The position numbers and the translations under genes are program-made. This document shows, in pieces, positions 33,860-43,504 of a stretch of DNA of 64,000 nucleotides. The stretch is taken from contig JAEZPG010000052.1 in NCBI GenBank assembly GCA_023413555.1, positions 62,001 through 126,000 on the forward strand, in the 5' to 3' direction. Positions within the stretch are counted from its first letter, which is position 1. The number at the start of each line of letters is the position of its first letter. The DNA is from Bacillota bacterium. Lineage in GTDB: Bacteria; Bacillota; Clostridia; Lachnospirales; Lachnospiraceae. Below the pieces are notes generated by a model. That model worked only from the letters and a program-made list of their open reading frames with translations. It had not been told where the DNA came from and ran no database searches.

Positions 33860-36082
33860 CTATTTTAAATTTAGTTTGGAGAATGCATCTGCAAATGGGT
33901 TATTTAATGGTACATCCTCCTTTTTCTGTTGATTTAAGTATCTTGCCACATCCTTCTTACTGACACCGGAACCTTCCTTTTTCCTACGTTCTGTAAAGCT
34001 GTCTAACTTTTCTCTATATCCACAGCTACACTGAAACACTTTATTTTCTTTCCCATATAGTTCCATTCTCTTATGGCATTTTGGACACCTGGCATTACTG
34101 CTTCTAGATACCGTTTCTCTATATCCACATTCACGATCCTGGCATACATGCAACGTAGCATTTTTCCCTTTTACCAATAACAATCGTTTGCCACAATTAG
34201 GGCACTTTTGGTTAGTAAGGTTGTCATGTCGGAAGTTCTTTTCTCCTTCTTTAATCTCTTTTATAATGGTATTAGCATAATCCTTGATTTCTATTATAAA
34301 GCTATCACGTTTCAGATTCCCTTTCGCAATACGGCTTAATTTGGTCTCCCAGGAAGCTGTAAGCTCTGGCTTTTTTAAATCCTCCGGCACTAACTCAAGA
34401 AGTTGCTTTCCTTTACTGGTTATAAAGAGATCCTTTCCTCTTTTTTCTATAAGAAAACTGGAAAATAACTTTTCAATAATATCCGCACGAGTAGCAACTG
34501 TTCCTAATCCACCAGTTTCATCCAGTGTCTGAATCGTTTGTTTATCCTTATTTTCAAGATAATTCTGAGGATGTTCCATAGCTGTCAACAGAGTGGCCTC
34601 ATTAAATGGAGCAGGAGGATTGGTCTTACCCTCTGTCAAAGTAACATCCTGCACCTGCAAAGTGTCACCTTTTTTCATCTGCTTGATGAGAACTACATCC
34701 TCTTTATCGCTAACTACTTCTTCCTCTTCGTCTACTGATTCTTCCTGACCGTAAACCGCTTTCCATCCAAGCTTTTGAATCACATTGGTTTTAGTAGTAA
34801 AAGTCTCTCCTCCAAAATCTGCCTCGATCATAACTTGGCTGTATTCATAGTCTGGAGATAAAGCAGAGAAAAACCTTTTTACGACCAAATCATAAATCTT
34901 TCTCTCTTCATTGGTCATGTTGGAAAGATTCACATACTGCTCAGTAGGAATAATGGCATGGTGATCACTGACCTTTTGATTATTTACATAAAATACTTTA
35001 GGGCTAAACTTCTGGCTCACAAGTCCATTTCCAACCTGACGGTAAGGACCCACACTACAAGCCTTAATTCTCTCCTTTAAGGTATCTACAATATCTGTGG
35101 TGAGATATCGGGAATCTGTTCTCGGATAAGTTAGGACCTTATGATTCTCATATAACCGTTGCATTATATTTAAGGTTTCTTTGGCAGAAAAGCCGTATCT
35201 TAGGTTAGCATCTCTTTGCAGTTCTGTTAAATCATAGAACAAAGGAGACTGTTTTCTCTTTTCACTGATGGTAACAGCTTTAATTACACCATTTGAAGCC
35301 TTTGTGCTTTTTAATAACTGTTCCATTCTTTGTTTCTGAAAGCTCCTGCTACTCTTTGTAGCCTTATCTATCCAAAGGAAGGTAAGACTCTTGCTTCCTT
35401 GTGCTAACGGTAGAGCCACTCTAGCTTTTAGTCCATAATAACTTTTTGGAACAAAGGCACGAATCTCTTCCTCTCTCTTAGCTATCATAGCAAGAGTAGG
35501 TGTTTGCACTCGACCACAGGATAACTGAGCATTGTATTTGCAAGTCAATGCTCTGGTGGCATTAATCCCTACTAACCAATCAGCTTCCGCTCTAGAAAGC
35601 GCAGCATCATACAAATTATCATACTCTCTACCATCATGTAGATGTTCAAAACCTTCTTTAATCGCCTTATCTGTTACGGAAGAAATCCAGAGACGTTTTA
35701 TAGGTTTTCTCACTCCGGTTTTATTTAGAATAAGACGGGCTACTAACTCTCCTTCTCTACCTGCATCTGTTGCAATGATAATCTGTCCGACATCCTCTCT
35801 TTTCAGTTGTGTCTTTACCGCCTGATATTGTTTGGCTGATTGTTTGATTACCTCTAGCTGCAATATATCCGGAAGCATTGGAAGATCTGATAACCTCCAT
35901 TCCTTATATTTGTCATCATAGCCCTCCGGATCAGCCAAAGTCACTAGGTGTCCCAGTGCCCAGGTTACAATATAGGAATCTCCTTCCAAAGCTCCATTTA
36001 TCTTCTTATTACATCTTAACACGCGAGCAATGTCGCGTCCTACTGAAGGTTTTTCTGCAATTACAACTGTCTTTTTACTCAT
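33860..36082 (-). CDS. topB: DNA topoisomerase III
   Basis: Type IA topoisomerase that unlinks single-strand-gapped DNA. 740 aa: TOPRIM at the N-terminus (VVIAEKPSVGRDIA; ATDAGREGELVAR), active-site Tyr319 in YPRTDSRYL, then two C-terminal zinc ribbons (CPNCG ... CQDREC and CPKCH ... CSCG). SCGRVQTPTLAMIAKRE is typical of topo III. The ATG follows GGAG. It begins 19 bp after the ABC permease gene, so it is probably the last gene of that transcript. Confidence 0.97.
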   Translation of the reverse strand: MSKKTVVIAEKPSVGRDIARVLRCNKKINGALEGDSYIVTWALGHLVTLADPEGYDDKYKEWRLSDLPMLPDILQLEVIKQSAKQYQAVKTQLKREDVGQIIIATDAGREGELVARLILNKTGVRKPIKRLWISSVTDKAIKEGFEHLHDGREYDNLYDAALSRAEADWLVGINATRALTCKYNAQLSCGRVQTPTLAMIAKREEEIRAFVPKSYYGLKARVALPLAQGSKSLTFLWIDKATKSSRSFQKQRMEQLLKSTKASNGVIKAVTISEKRKQSPLFYDLTELQRDANLRYGFSAKETLNIMQRLYENHKVLTYPRTDSRYLTTDIVDTLKERIKACSVGPYRQVGNGLVSQKFSPKVFYVNNQKVSDHHAIIPTEQYVNLSNMTNEERKIYDLVVKRFFSALSPDYEYSQVMIEADFGGETFTTKTNVIQKLGWKAVYGQEESVDEEEEVVSDKEDVVLIKQMKKGDTLQVQDVTLTEGKTNPPAPFNEATLLTAMEHPQNYLENKDKQTIQTLDETGGLGTVATRADIIEKLFSSFLIEKRGKDLFITSKGKQLLELVPEDLKKPELTASWETKLSRIAKGNLKRDSFIIEIKDYANTIIKEIKEGEKNFRHDNLTNQKCPNCGKRLLLVKGKNATLHVCQDRECGYRETVSRSSNARCPKCHKRMELYGKENKVFQCSCGYREKLDSFTERRKKEGSGVSKKDVARYLNQQKKEDVPLNNPFADAFSKLNLK

Positions 36083-36101
36083 TTTATACTCCTTGCTTTA
36101 T

Positions 36102-36890
36102 CTAAATACTTAAATCTTTTTTTGTGTATTTCACATACGCTGTTACAATAGCAGCAATAGTAATTCCCACACCTATCAATAAGTATACAATAGGTATGGA
36201 GGTATCTTTAAAAACAGTAGCTGCATCACAGAAATAAAATGGTGTCACATAATGAACCTTCTCCACAGCATTGGTAATATTCCCTATTAAGTGTAGAAAG
36301 TATAGAAGGAGGGAGATTCCGATTCCTAGACCTATATTTAGCTTCTTCATAAAGGAAGATATGCCAAAGCAAATGGCTCCAACTTCAAGGTGCATAACAA
36401 ACTGAGCCAGTTGCAGTAAAAGTAATTTATCCCATGCTACCTCTTCTTGAATGGCTACCATTCCCACTACACTCCAAAGAAGACAAAGCAAGTTAAAAGC
36501 AAGAATTAAAGCACCTGCTGCTAAAACTTTCTGGGTAATAAAATAGGTTCTTCTATTAGGAGTAACATAGATAAATTCTGTCGTATGATTTGCCTCTTCT
36601 TTTACCAGAATGCCCGCCCCTAAGATAGCTGCAAACATAGAGCCACCAAGAGATAACATGGCTCCTGCCTCAATTCCGTAGTACCCCATTATATTTCCCA
36701 TTTGAAGTGTCTCCATACCAAACATAGAGGAAAAAGCTCCAAGATTGGCATACATATCTGTCATACCATCTAATTCACCCTTCATAGAAGGAAATACTAG
36801 TAACATCACAAAAATCATACCACCTACTGAAGAACTCCAGATGATGAGGGCTTTCAGATTCATTTTAATTTCATGTTTTAAGAATATCAT
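36102..36890 (-). CDS. ABC-2-type transporter permease
   Basis: 262 aa with six hydrophobic helices and a cytoplasmic N-terminus (MIFLKHEIKMNLKALIIW). ABC-2 permeases of this size export drugs, peptides or lipids. The start codon directly abuts the stop of the ATP-binding subunit gene, with no gap, so they form one exporter. An ETANHTTEF-like cytoplasmic loop (KEEANHTTEFIYVTP) is common in clostridial drug-export permeases. Substrate unknown. Confidence 0.86.
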   Translation of the reverse strand: MIFLKHEIKMNLKALIIWSSSVGGMIFVMLLVFPSMKGELDGMTDMYANLGAFSSMFGMETLQMGNIMGYYGIEAGAMLSLGGSMFAAILGAGILVKEEANHTTEFIYVTPNRRTYFITQKVLAAGALILAFNLLCLLWSVVGMVAIQEEVAWDKLLLLQLAQFVMHLEVGAICFGISSFMKKLNIGLGIGISLLLYFLHLIGNITNAVEKVHYVTPFYFCDAATVFKDTSIPIVYLLIGVGITIAAIVTAYVKYTKKDLSI

Positions 36891-37766
36891 TTACTTTCCC
36901 CCCTTTTCATAGAAGTGCATAAATATCTCCTCTAAACTCGGATCAGAAATTGTAATATCCTCAAATGAGAGTCCATTTAGAGCAGTAACTAAATCCTGTG
37001 GATGACCTTTGTACAAAAAATCAAAATCATCATTCTGATGTTTTACATCTACAACTGGTCCCAGTTCCGGCAGGTCTTTTATGCCTTTTATGCAAACTCT
37101 CTTCATATTCGTCTTTGCCAACTCTTCCACAAGTCCACTGACAATAAGCTTACCTTCCTTAATGATTGCAGCCTTTTTACAATACTCTTGAACTTCAGCC
37201 AGTACGTGGGATGAGAGAAAGATTGTAGTACCCTGTGCATTTCTTTCATTTAATTCAGCAAAAAACTCCTTTTGCATCAATGGATCTAACCCAGATGTTG
37301 GCTCATCCAGAATCAGAAGCTTCGGGTTATGCTGCAATGCGCATACGATGCTGACCTTTCTTCGATTCCCCAAACTGAGATCCTCTATCTTTTTCTTTGT
37401 ATCCACCTGAAATCGCTCACAAAGTCTGGTTGCATTCTTTGAACAATCCATTCTATGCAAATCAGCAGCTAGCTTTATTACCTGTTCAACCCTTAATTGT
37501 CCATAAAATTGTGCTTCTGATGGCATATAGCCAACCTCTTTTAAAATATCTTTGCTCTCAGTGGTACAATCTTTTCCAAATATGTAACAATTTCCTCTAG
37601 AAGGTTTAATCATCCCTAAAAGTAATCGTATTGTAGTGCTTTTTCCAGCCCCATTTGGCCCAATAAAGCCAAAGATATCACCTTCTTCAACTGCTAGGTT
37701 GCTATCTATGATACCTCTAGCTTTTCCATAATACTTCGTCAAATTTTTCGTTTCTATTACATTCAT
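36891..37766 (-). CDS. ABC transporter ATP-binding protein
   Basis: 291 aa. Walker A GPNGAGKST, Q-loop GYMPSEAQ, signature LSLGNRRKV (the standard LSGGQ is altered), Walker B LLILDEPTSGLD and H-loop SSHVLAE are all visible. The C-terminal roughly 70 residues are the extension usual in drug-export ATPases (FEDITISDPSLEEIFMHFY). Pairs with the abutting permease; topB follows. Confidence 0.94.
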   Translation of the reverse strand: MNVIETKNLTKYYGKARGIIDSNLAVEEGDIFGFIGPNGAGKSTTIRLLLGMIKPSRGNCYIFGKDCTTESKDILKEVGYMPSEAQFYGQLRVEQVIKLAADLHRMDCSKNATRLCERFQVDTKKKIEDLSLGNRRKVSIVCALQHNPKLLILDEPTSGLDPLMQKEFFAELNERNAQGTTIFLSSHVLAEVQEYCKKAAIIKEGKLIVSGLVEELAKTNMKRVCIKGIKDLPELGPVVDVKHQNDDFDFLYKGHPQDLVTALNGLSFEDITISDPSLEEIFMHFYEKGGK

Positions 37767-37856
37767 ACTATGATTATGCTCTCAATTGAAAACATATCCC
37801 CTTTCACTAAGTATGAACTTATTTTACTCTAATCCTGTTTTTGTTTCCATATAAAT

Positions 37857-38291
37857 TTACAGGAACTCACGTAAATCCACCATTAACTTTTCTTCCACTT
37901 TTATAATCTCCCTCGCTATATCTTTGGACTTTTCATCCGCTGTCGTGTATTTATTAAGATATTGGCATAGAGACTTAATTCCCATGTTACAGCCATCTGT
38001 AATAAGATCGGCTATTTCTTGATCTCCCGGATGCTGCATCATTTTCATATTAGTCTTCATAAATGACATAGCTTTGGCAATGGGATTGGGATCCTTCTCT
38101 GAATCATGGTGTTTATTTAATAAAATATGTGTCTCATCTCCTATTTTTTCATGGGTTGTCTTACTTTCTACGATAAGGTTTTTTAATTTTTCACTTTTAA
38201 TCTTGTCCATTACTTCATCAAAAGAGTTAACGGCCATTTTAACTCCGGCGTTACATTCCTTTAATAAATCAATTGTATTTTGTTCAGACAT
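37857..38291 (-). CDS. DUF2383 four-helix-bundle protein
   Basis: 144 aa, fully helical and soluble, with the pattern of DUF2383/PA2169-type ferritin-like proteins: NTIDLLKECNAGVKMAV, a THEKIGDETHILLNKHH middle and a C-terminal EIIKVEEKLMVDLREFL. His and Glu residues are placed as in ferritin-like bundles, but metal binding is unproven. Monocistronic with its own promoter at 38339-38367. Start ATG follows AAAGGATG. Confidence 0.7.
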   Translation of the reverse strand: MSEQNTIDLLKECNAGVKMAVNSFDEVMDKIKSEKLKNLIVESKTTHEKIGDETHILLNKHHDSEKDPNPIAKAMSFMKTNMKMMQHPGDQEIADLITDGCNMGIKSLCQYLNKYTTADEKSKDIAREIIKVEEKLMVDLREFL

Positions 38292-38338
38292 CTTAACATC
38301 CTTTCAATAAAATAATTTACTTCTTTAATAGAATCTCC

Positions 38339-38367
38339 ATATAATTCAGCTTTCATACTCTTAACAA
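38339..38367 (-). promoter_or_regulatory. Promoter of the DUF2383 gene
   Basis: Minus strand reads TTGTTA, 17 bases, TTATAT; about 45 bases before the ATG. Confidence 0.5.
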
Positions 38368-38459
38368 TGATTTAACATCTTGTGAATAGTGCTGTATCCA
38401 GCTCATTTTTATTGTGCATTTTATACAAATTTTATGAAATTTTTTGTTCATATTATATG

Positions 38460-38488
38460 TTGTAAAAATACCCTAACCAATGTATAAT
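38460..38488 (+). promoter_or_regulatory. Promoter of the small membrane protein gene
   Basis: TTGTAA, 17 bases, TATAAT; predicted start about 35 bases before the ATG at 38530. Confidence 0.65.
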
Positions 38489-38529
38489 TTCGTCAGTTTC
38501 ACACTACTAAGAATCGCAGGTGATCAATT

Positions 38530-38880
38530 ATGTTAACTAATCCCATATTTTATATTATCCTAGGGGGGATAATATTGCTAGCATCATTGATAGTCTATTT
38601 GGAAAGACATCATTTCGCTCACAATGCTCCAAATACTAAGGTGGTTAGTCCACTATACTTAGTATTAGAGAATGCGGAGAGGCACAATTGCCGAATTACA
38701 TTCTGCCAACCTAACTGTTATAAAGAGTTTGGGTTAGTACTAGAATGCAATATACATAACGTAGGAGAGGAATGGGTACACGTTACCTATCCATTGGATA
38801 CAGAAGACGATATTCATAAAATAATCAGTATAAATAAGATTTCTGCTGTGGAAGTGATGAATGATAATATAGCAAGTTAA
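38530..38880 (+). CDS. Small single-pass membrane protein, unknown family
   Basis: 116 aa. Residues 5-23 (PIFYIILGGIILLASLIVY) form one membrane helix; the remaining about 90 residues are a soluble beta-containing domain with three Cys (CRITFCQPNC) that could bind metal or form disulfides, ending in ISINKISAVEVMND. RBS GCAGGTGA lies six bases before the ATG. It has its own promoter and terminator. I recognise no family. Confidence 0.65.
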   Translation: MLTNPIFYIILGGIILLASLIVYLERHHFAHNAPNTKVVSPLYLVLENAERHNCRITFCQPNCYKEFGLVLECNIHNVGEEWVHVTYPLDTEDDIHKIISINKISAVEVMNDNIAS

Positions 38881-38894
38881 TTGGAACATAATGA

Positions 38895-38938
38895 AAAGAC
38901 GGTGACACCTATACAAAGTGCCATCGCCTTTCGTTTTT
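38895..38938. terminator. Bidirectional terminator between the small membrane gene and serS
   Basis: AAAGACGGTGACAC (38895-38908) pairs with GTGCCATCGCCTTT (38918-38931) with two mismatches; TTTTT follows on the plus strand, and TTTT on the minus strand, so it can end both convergent genes. Confidence 0.72.
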
Positions 38939-38954
38939 ACAACATAACTATTTA

Positions 38955-40235
38955 TTATGGTTCCATTACAGTCTTTCCACCCATGTATGGACGTAATCCT
39001 TCAGGAATACGGATACTTCCATCCTCATTAAGGTTATTCTCTAAGAAGGCAATTAGCATTCTTGGAGGAGCTACTACTGTATTATTTAAGGTATGAGCGA
39101 AGTACTTGCCCCCTTCTCCTACCACTCTAATCTTTAATCTTCTAGCCTGTGCGTCTCCTAGATTAGAGCAGCTACCTACTTCAAAGTATTTCTTTTGTCT
39201 TGGAGACCAGGCCTCAACATCAATAGATTTTACTTTTAGATCCGCTAAATCACCAGAACAACATTCCAAGGTTCTTACTGGAATATCCATACTTCTAAAT
39301 AAATCTACGGTATTTTGCCATAATTTATCAAACCACATAGGGCTTTCTTCTGGCTTACATACTACAATCATTTCCTGCTTTTCAAATTGATGGATACGGT
39401 AAACCCCTCTTTCTTCAATACCGTGAGCTCCCTTTTCTTTTCTAAAGCATGGAGAATAGCTAGTTAAGGTATGAGGAAGAGTATCTTCCTGAACAATTGT
39501 ATCAATATACTTACCAATCATAGAATGCTCTGAGGTTCCAATTAGATATAAGTCTTCACCTTCAATTTTGTACATCATAGCATCCATTTCTGCAAAGCTC
39601 ATAACTCCCGTCACAACATCACTACGAATCATAAATGGTGGCACACAGTAAGTAAAACCACGGTTTATCATAAAATCTCTAGCATAGGAAATGACAGCAG
39701 AATGAAGTCTTGCTATGTCTCCCATCAGATAATAAAAACCATTTCCAGCTACTTTTCTGGCAGCATCTAAGTCAATACCATTTAATTTTTCCATAATCTC
39801 TGTATGATATGGAATCTCAAAATCTGGAACAAACGGATCGCCATAGCGCTTTATTTCTACATTCTCACTATCATCCTTACCGATTGGAACACTAGGATCA
39901 ATAATATTTGGAATTGTCATCATAATAGTCTTAATCTTCTCAGCAAGCTCAGTTTCGATTTGTTCTAATTCAGCAAGACGGTCAGACTTTTCTGTAACCT
40001 TCTTCTTCATTTCTTCCGCTTCTTCCTTCTTATCTTGGGCAAAAAGGCCGCCGATTTGTTTACTGATGGCGTTTCTCTCCGCACGAAGAGAGTCTGCCTC
40101 CTGTTTTGCATTTCTGCTTTCCAAATCCAGAGCTATTACTTCATCCACAAGAGGAAGCTTGCTATCCTGAAATTTATTACGGATGTTTTGCTTAACAATC
40201 TCGGGATTTTCCCGAACAAATTTTAAATCTAACAT
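38955..40235 (-). CDS. serS: Seryl-tRNA synthetase
   Basis: Class II synthetase, 426 aa. The N-terminal two-stranded coiled coil (about 30-100) contacts the long variable arm of tRNA-Ser. Class II motifs are visible: motif 2 as SPCFRKEKGAHGIEERGVYRIHQFEK and motif 3 as LNNTVVAPPRMLIAFLEN. ATG 40235 follows GGAGGAG. It starts 32 bp after asnB with no terminator between, so it may be read from the same message; no T-box leader is seen. Confidence 0.97.
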   Translation of the reverse strand: MLDLKFVRENPEIVKQNIRNKFQDSKLPLVDEVIALDLESRNAKQEADSLRAERNAISKQIGGLFAQDKKEEAEEMKKKVTEKSDRLAELEQIETELAEKIKTIMMTIPNIIDPSVPIGKDDSENVEIKRYGDPFVPDFEIPYHTEIMEKLNGIDLDAARKVAGNGFYYLMGDIARLHSAVISYARDFMINRGFTYCVPPFMIRSDVVTGVMSFAEMDAMMYKIEGEDLYLIGTSEHSMIGKYIDTIVQEDTLPHTLTSYSPCFRKEKGAHGIEERGVYRIHQFEKQEMIVVCKPEESPMWFDKLWQNTVDLFRSMDIPVRTLECCSGDLADLKVKSIDVEAWSPRQKKYFEVGSCSNLGDAQARRLKIRVVGEGGKYFAHTLNNTVVAPPRMLIAFLENNLNEDGSIRIPEGLRPYMGGKTVMEP

Positions 40236-40267
40236 GATATCTCCTCCAACTTTATCTTAACAGACTA

Positions 40268-42151
40268 TTATTCTGCTTTAAGTTCTTTTAATCCTGAATG
40301 CTTGGAATCAATTCCACCCTCTTCAAAATAAACATTATACCATACTAAGAATACGTATATAAGCCAGATTCTACGATAATTATCTTTCTTTCCAGATTTG
40401 TGGTCTTCAAGCATCTGTAATAGTTTCGTTCTATGGAAGTATTGACCTGCTATCTCACTGGAAAACATAGCTTTTACTTCACTATAATACTTGTCTTCTT
40501 TTAACCAAAGAGCCATTGGAATCGGAAAACCAAGTTTCCTTTTCTCTGCAGTTTGTTTAGGCAACTCTTTATATGCTACCTTACGGAAGATATATTTGGT
40601 TGCATTCTTAGTAACTTTATATTTAGGTGGAACCTTCTTTGCAACATTAAATACTTTACGATCAAGAAATGGTACACGAACCTCAACGGAATTAGCCATA
40701 CTCATCTTATCCGCCTTCAAAAGGATATCTCCTGGCAACCAGCATTTCATATCAATGTATTGCATTTTACCAAGATCATCTAAGGCTTCTGCTTCTTTAT
40801 AATATTTTTTTACATAGTCATAAGCAGATGGGGCTCCTACCGGATGCTTTAAGACAGATTCTCTTTCCTTCTTAGAATATACGTTAGCATTCCCAATAAA
40901 AGTCTCTTCAATTGGCTTGCAACCACGAATCAGCCAACTCTTACCCTTGATATTTGGTAAATGAGTAGCTAAAGCTCCTAAAGGCTTCTTGATGAACTTA
41001 GGAACACGTTTCCAACCTTTCAGATCCCAAGTTTCATGATAGATATTGTAACCACCGAAGAACTCATCTGCACCTTCTCCAGACCAGGCAACCTTTAGAT
41101 GTTTTCTAGCCTCCTGATTTACAAAGTACAGTGCAACACTTGCAGCGTCTCCCAACGGTTCATCCATATAATACATAACAGAAGGAACAATATCCCAGTA
41201 TTCCTCTGTGGTAATAACTTTGCTATAGTTCTCCACACCAATATGCTTGGACAAATTACGAGCATAGCTAATCTCATTAAAACGGCTCTTTTCATCTAAA
41301 AACCCAACTGTGAATGTCTTACATTCCCCAAGTCCTTTAGCCACGTAACTGGAATCAACACCACTGGATAAGAAAGAACCTACCTCAACGTCGCTGATTT
41401 TGTGCACTTCCATAGAATCCTTTAAAGCTGCTTTAATCTCGTTTTCCAGTTCATCCTCAGTAGTGTTCTCATCTGGAGCAAACATAGGATTATAGTATTG
41501 TTTTACAGTTAATTGATTATCCTTCCATAGCAAATAATAACCAGGCTCCAATTTATAGATTCCCTTAAAGAAGGTCTCAGTTAGAACAGAATACTGGAAA
41601 GTCAAATATTGCTCTAAGGCTTCCTCATTAACCGCTCTTTGATAGAGTGGATACTCCAAGATACTCTTAATCTCTGATGCAAATACTAGAGTATTCTCTA
41701 CTACTGCATAATAAAAAGGCTTAATTCCAAAGAAATCTCTAGCTGCAAAGAAGGTATCCTGCTTTTGATCCCAGATGCCAAAAGCAAACATACCACGAAG
41801 CTTATTAAGAAGCTTAACACCATATTCCTCATAGCCATGTACTAATACCTCAGTATCAGCCTTATTTGCAAAAGTATGACCAAGCTTAATAAGTTCTTCT
41901 CTTAGTTTTGGAAAGTTATAAATCTCTCCGTTAAACACAATAGTGACATCCTTGTTCTCATTCTGCATAGGTTGACTACCATGATCCAAGTCGATAATAC
42001 TAAGGCGTTGGAAACCTAAAGCAGCTTTATCATCAATATACTGTCTTGCATCATCAGGTCCTCGATGATATATCTTCTTCATCATATTAGATAATACTTG
42101 TTCTCTGTTATATCCATTCACATTCCCAATTATTCCACAAATTCCACACAT
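40268..42151 (-). CDS. asnB: Asparagine synthetase, glutamine-hydrolysing
   Basis: Makes asparagine from aspartate with glutamine as nitrogen donor. The ATG at 42151 places Cys at position 2 (MCGICGIIG), needed as N-terminal nucleophile; the frame extends five codons further upstream but that start would block it. RGPDDARQY and FNGEIYNF belong to the glutaminase domain; LSSGVDSSYVA is the PP-loop of the synthetase domain, and SGEGADEFFGGY follows. 627 aa. Lies 42 bp behind the lipoprotein gene and 32 bp before serS. The RBS (GGATGG) is weak. Confidence 0.97.
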   Translation of the reverse strand: MCGICGIIGNVNGYNREQVLSNMMKKIYHRGPDDARQYIDDKAALGFQRLSIIDLDHGSQPMQNENKDVTIVFNGEIYNFPKLREELIKLGHTFANKADTEVLVHGYEEYGVKLLNKLRGMFAFGIWDQKQDTFFAARDFFGIKPFYYAVVENTLVFASEIKSILEYPLYQRAVNEEALEQYLTFQYSVLTETFFKGIYKLEPGYYLLWKDNQLTVKQYYNPMFAPDENTTEDELENEIKAALKDSMEVHKISDVEVGSFLSSGVDSSYVAKGLGECKTFTVGFLDEKSRFNEISYARNLSKHIGVENYSKVITTEEYWDIVPSVMYYMDEPLGDAASVALYFVNQEARKHLKVAWSGEGADEFFGGYNIYHETWDLKGWKRVPKFIKKPLGALATHLPNIKGKSWLIRGCKPIEETFIGNANVYSKKERESVLKHPVGAPSAYDYVKKYYKEAEALDDLGKMQYIDMKCWLPGDILLKADKMSMANSVEVRVPFLDRKVFNVAKKVPPKYKVTKNATKYIFRKVAYKELPKQTAEKRKLGFPIPMALWLKEDKYYSEVKAMFSSEIAGQYFHRTKLLQMLEDHKSGKKDNYRRIWLIYVFLVWYNVYFEEGGIDSKHSGLKELKAE

Positions 42152-42193
42152 TTTTTTACCATCCACTTTCTAATCTATTCTTTTGAGTTCGGG

Positions 42194-43444
42194 CTATAAT
42201 TCAAGGAATAAAAGTCTAGTTAGTATAGACTCATCTCTTCTAGATTCATAAGAATAATCCCTCAACTCCAACATAAGACTCTCTTCATCTTTACTAAGTT
42301 CAAGTCCTATAAGATCTTTAACGTCCTGATATATGCACTCTTCTTCATTCCATTCATTTGTAGTACGGAAGATACTCCAACTTATTTTCTCTTCTTGTTG
42401 TCCATATTGATTTTGCTTCTGACGAACAGAATAGTATATTGCATCTCCCTTTTTTGTTACAATAAAATGGTCGATTTCATAGGTTATTAAGTAATTTTGA
42501 CCAATCCATTCTTTTCGTTCAAAGCTATAGCACATTAAATTGTAGCCATTTAATTGCACATATATTCCTAAGGGACCAAGCCAATAGTGCTCCAAATAAG
42601 TAAACATTTTATCAATATCCCATTTCTCCCATGGCTTATATAAATTAAACAAATACAACTTTCCTCCATCCAGTGGATGAATTAAAACATAACCATTATC
42701 GTTAGTCTGAATGCTATAATTATATATCAGTTTATTTGATTTCCAATCAGTCAACTGATAAACCACAAAACCTTCTTGTTTGACAACATCGTAACAGTAA
42801 ATATTATATATCCTTTCAAAGTCATATCCCCAATTATTATAATCGTAAACATCGTCAAGCGCAACCACTTGTTTAGATTCACCGATATATTTCCATCCAT
42901 AAATTAACTTATTTCCTTTATCTGCCCAACAAACCGTCAACTGAAACTGAGTCGGAGGTAACTCCTTTGTATCATACCATGTAATAATTGTCTCTTTTTG
43001 CTTTTGATAATCGTAAACCATAATATAATTGTAATCTACTAGTTTTCTTTCAAATACCATATAGGATCCATTCGGCGACATCCCAAGAAGAGTATCACAT
43101 TCCTGCCATACTTTCCCCTTGGTTGTATATGTTTTTCCACTCTTATAATCTAATTTGGTAACATAATTCTTATTATCTCCATCACTATACTTGTTTATTA
43201 TAATACTTCCATAGTCATCATCATTAGGATTGCTACAGGCTGTTTTACTCTTTGCCAGCTCTTCATTACCATAAGTATTGATACTATAGTAATAATCATA
43301 AACGCTATCAAGGTTGTTATATGGAAATTCATCAACTTCCCCAGTTTTGTCATCTAACACATAGGTTTTTGTCTCATAACTATTACAGCCTGTCATCAGA
43401 AGTATAATGATAATATACACAACCAAAACTCTTCTTTGTTTCAT
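42194..43444 (-). CDS. Lipoprotein of unknown function
   Basis: 416 aa. From ATG 43444 (AAGGTG seven bases upstream) the first 20 residues form a lipoprotein signal with lipobox LMTGC, Cys20. The mature part is rich in Trp, Tyr and repeated short beta blades (MVFERKLVDYNYIMVYDY; KLIYGWKY; DAIYYSVRQ) and looks like a beta-propeller without recognised motif. It lies 60 bp behind the sensor-kinase gene, so it may be an accessory sensor or target of that two-component system. Confidence 0.72.
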   Translation of the reverse strand: MKQRRVLVVYIIIILLMTGCNSYETKTYVLDDKTGEVDEFPYNNLDSVYDYYYSINTYGNEELAKSKTACSNPNDDDYGSIIINKYSDGDNKNYVTKLDYKSGKTYTTKGKVWQECDTLLGMSPNGSYMVFERKLVDYNYIMVYDYQKQKETIITWYDTKELPPTQFQLTVCWADKGNKLIYGWKYIGESKQVVALDDVYDYNNWGYDFERIYNIYCYDVVKQEGFVVYQLTDWKSNKLIYNYSIQTNDNGYVLIHPLDGGKLYLFNLYKPWEKWDIDKMFTYLEHYWLGPLGIYVQLNGYNLMCYSFERKEWIGQNYLITYEIDHFIVTKKGDAIYYSVRQKQNQYGQQEEKISWSIFRTTNEWNEEECIYQDVKDLIGLELSKDEESLMLELRDYSYESRRDESILTRLLFLEL

Positions 43445-43504
43445 AATAATCACCTTGCTAATTAATATTCCTACTAGGTATTGTTGGGCTTCGTATTCAA
43501 GCTC

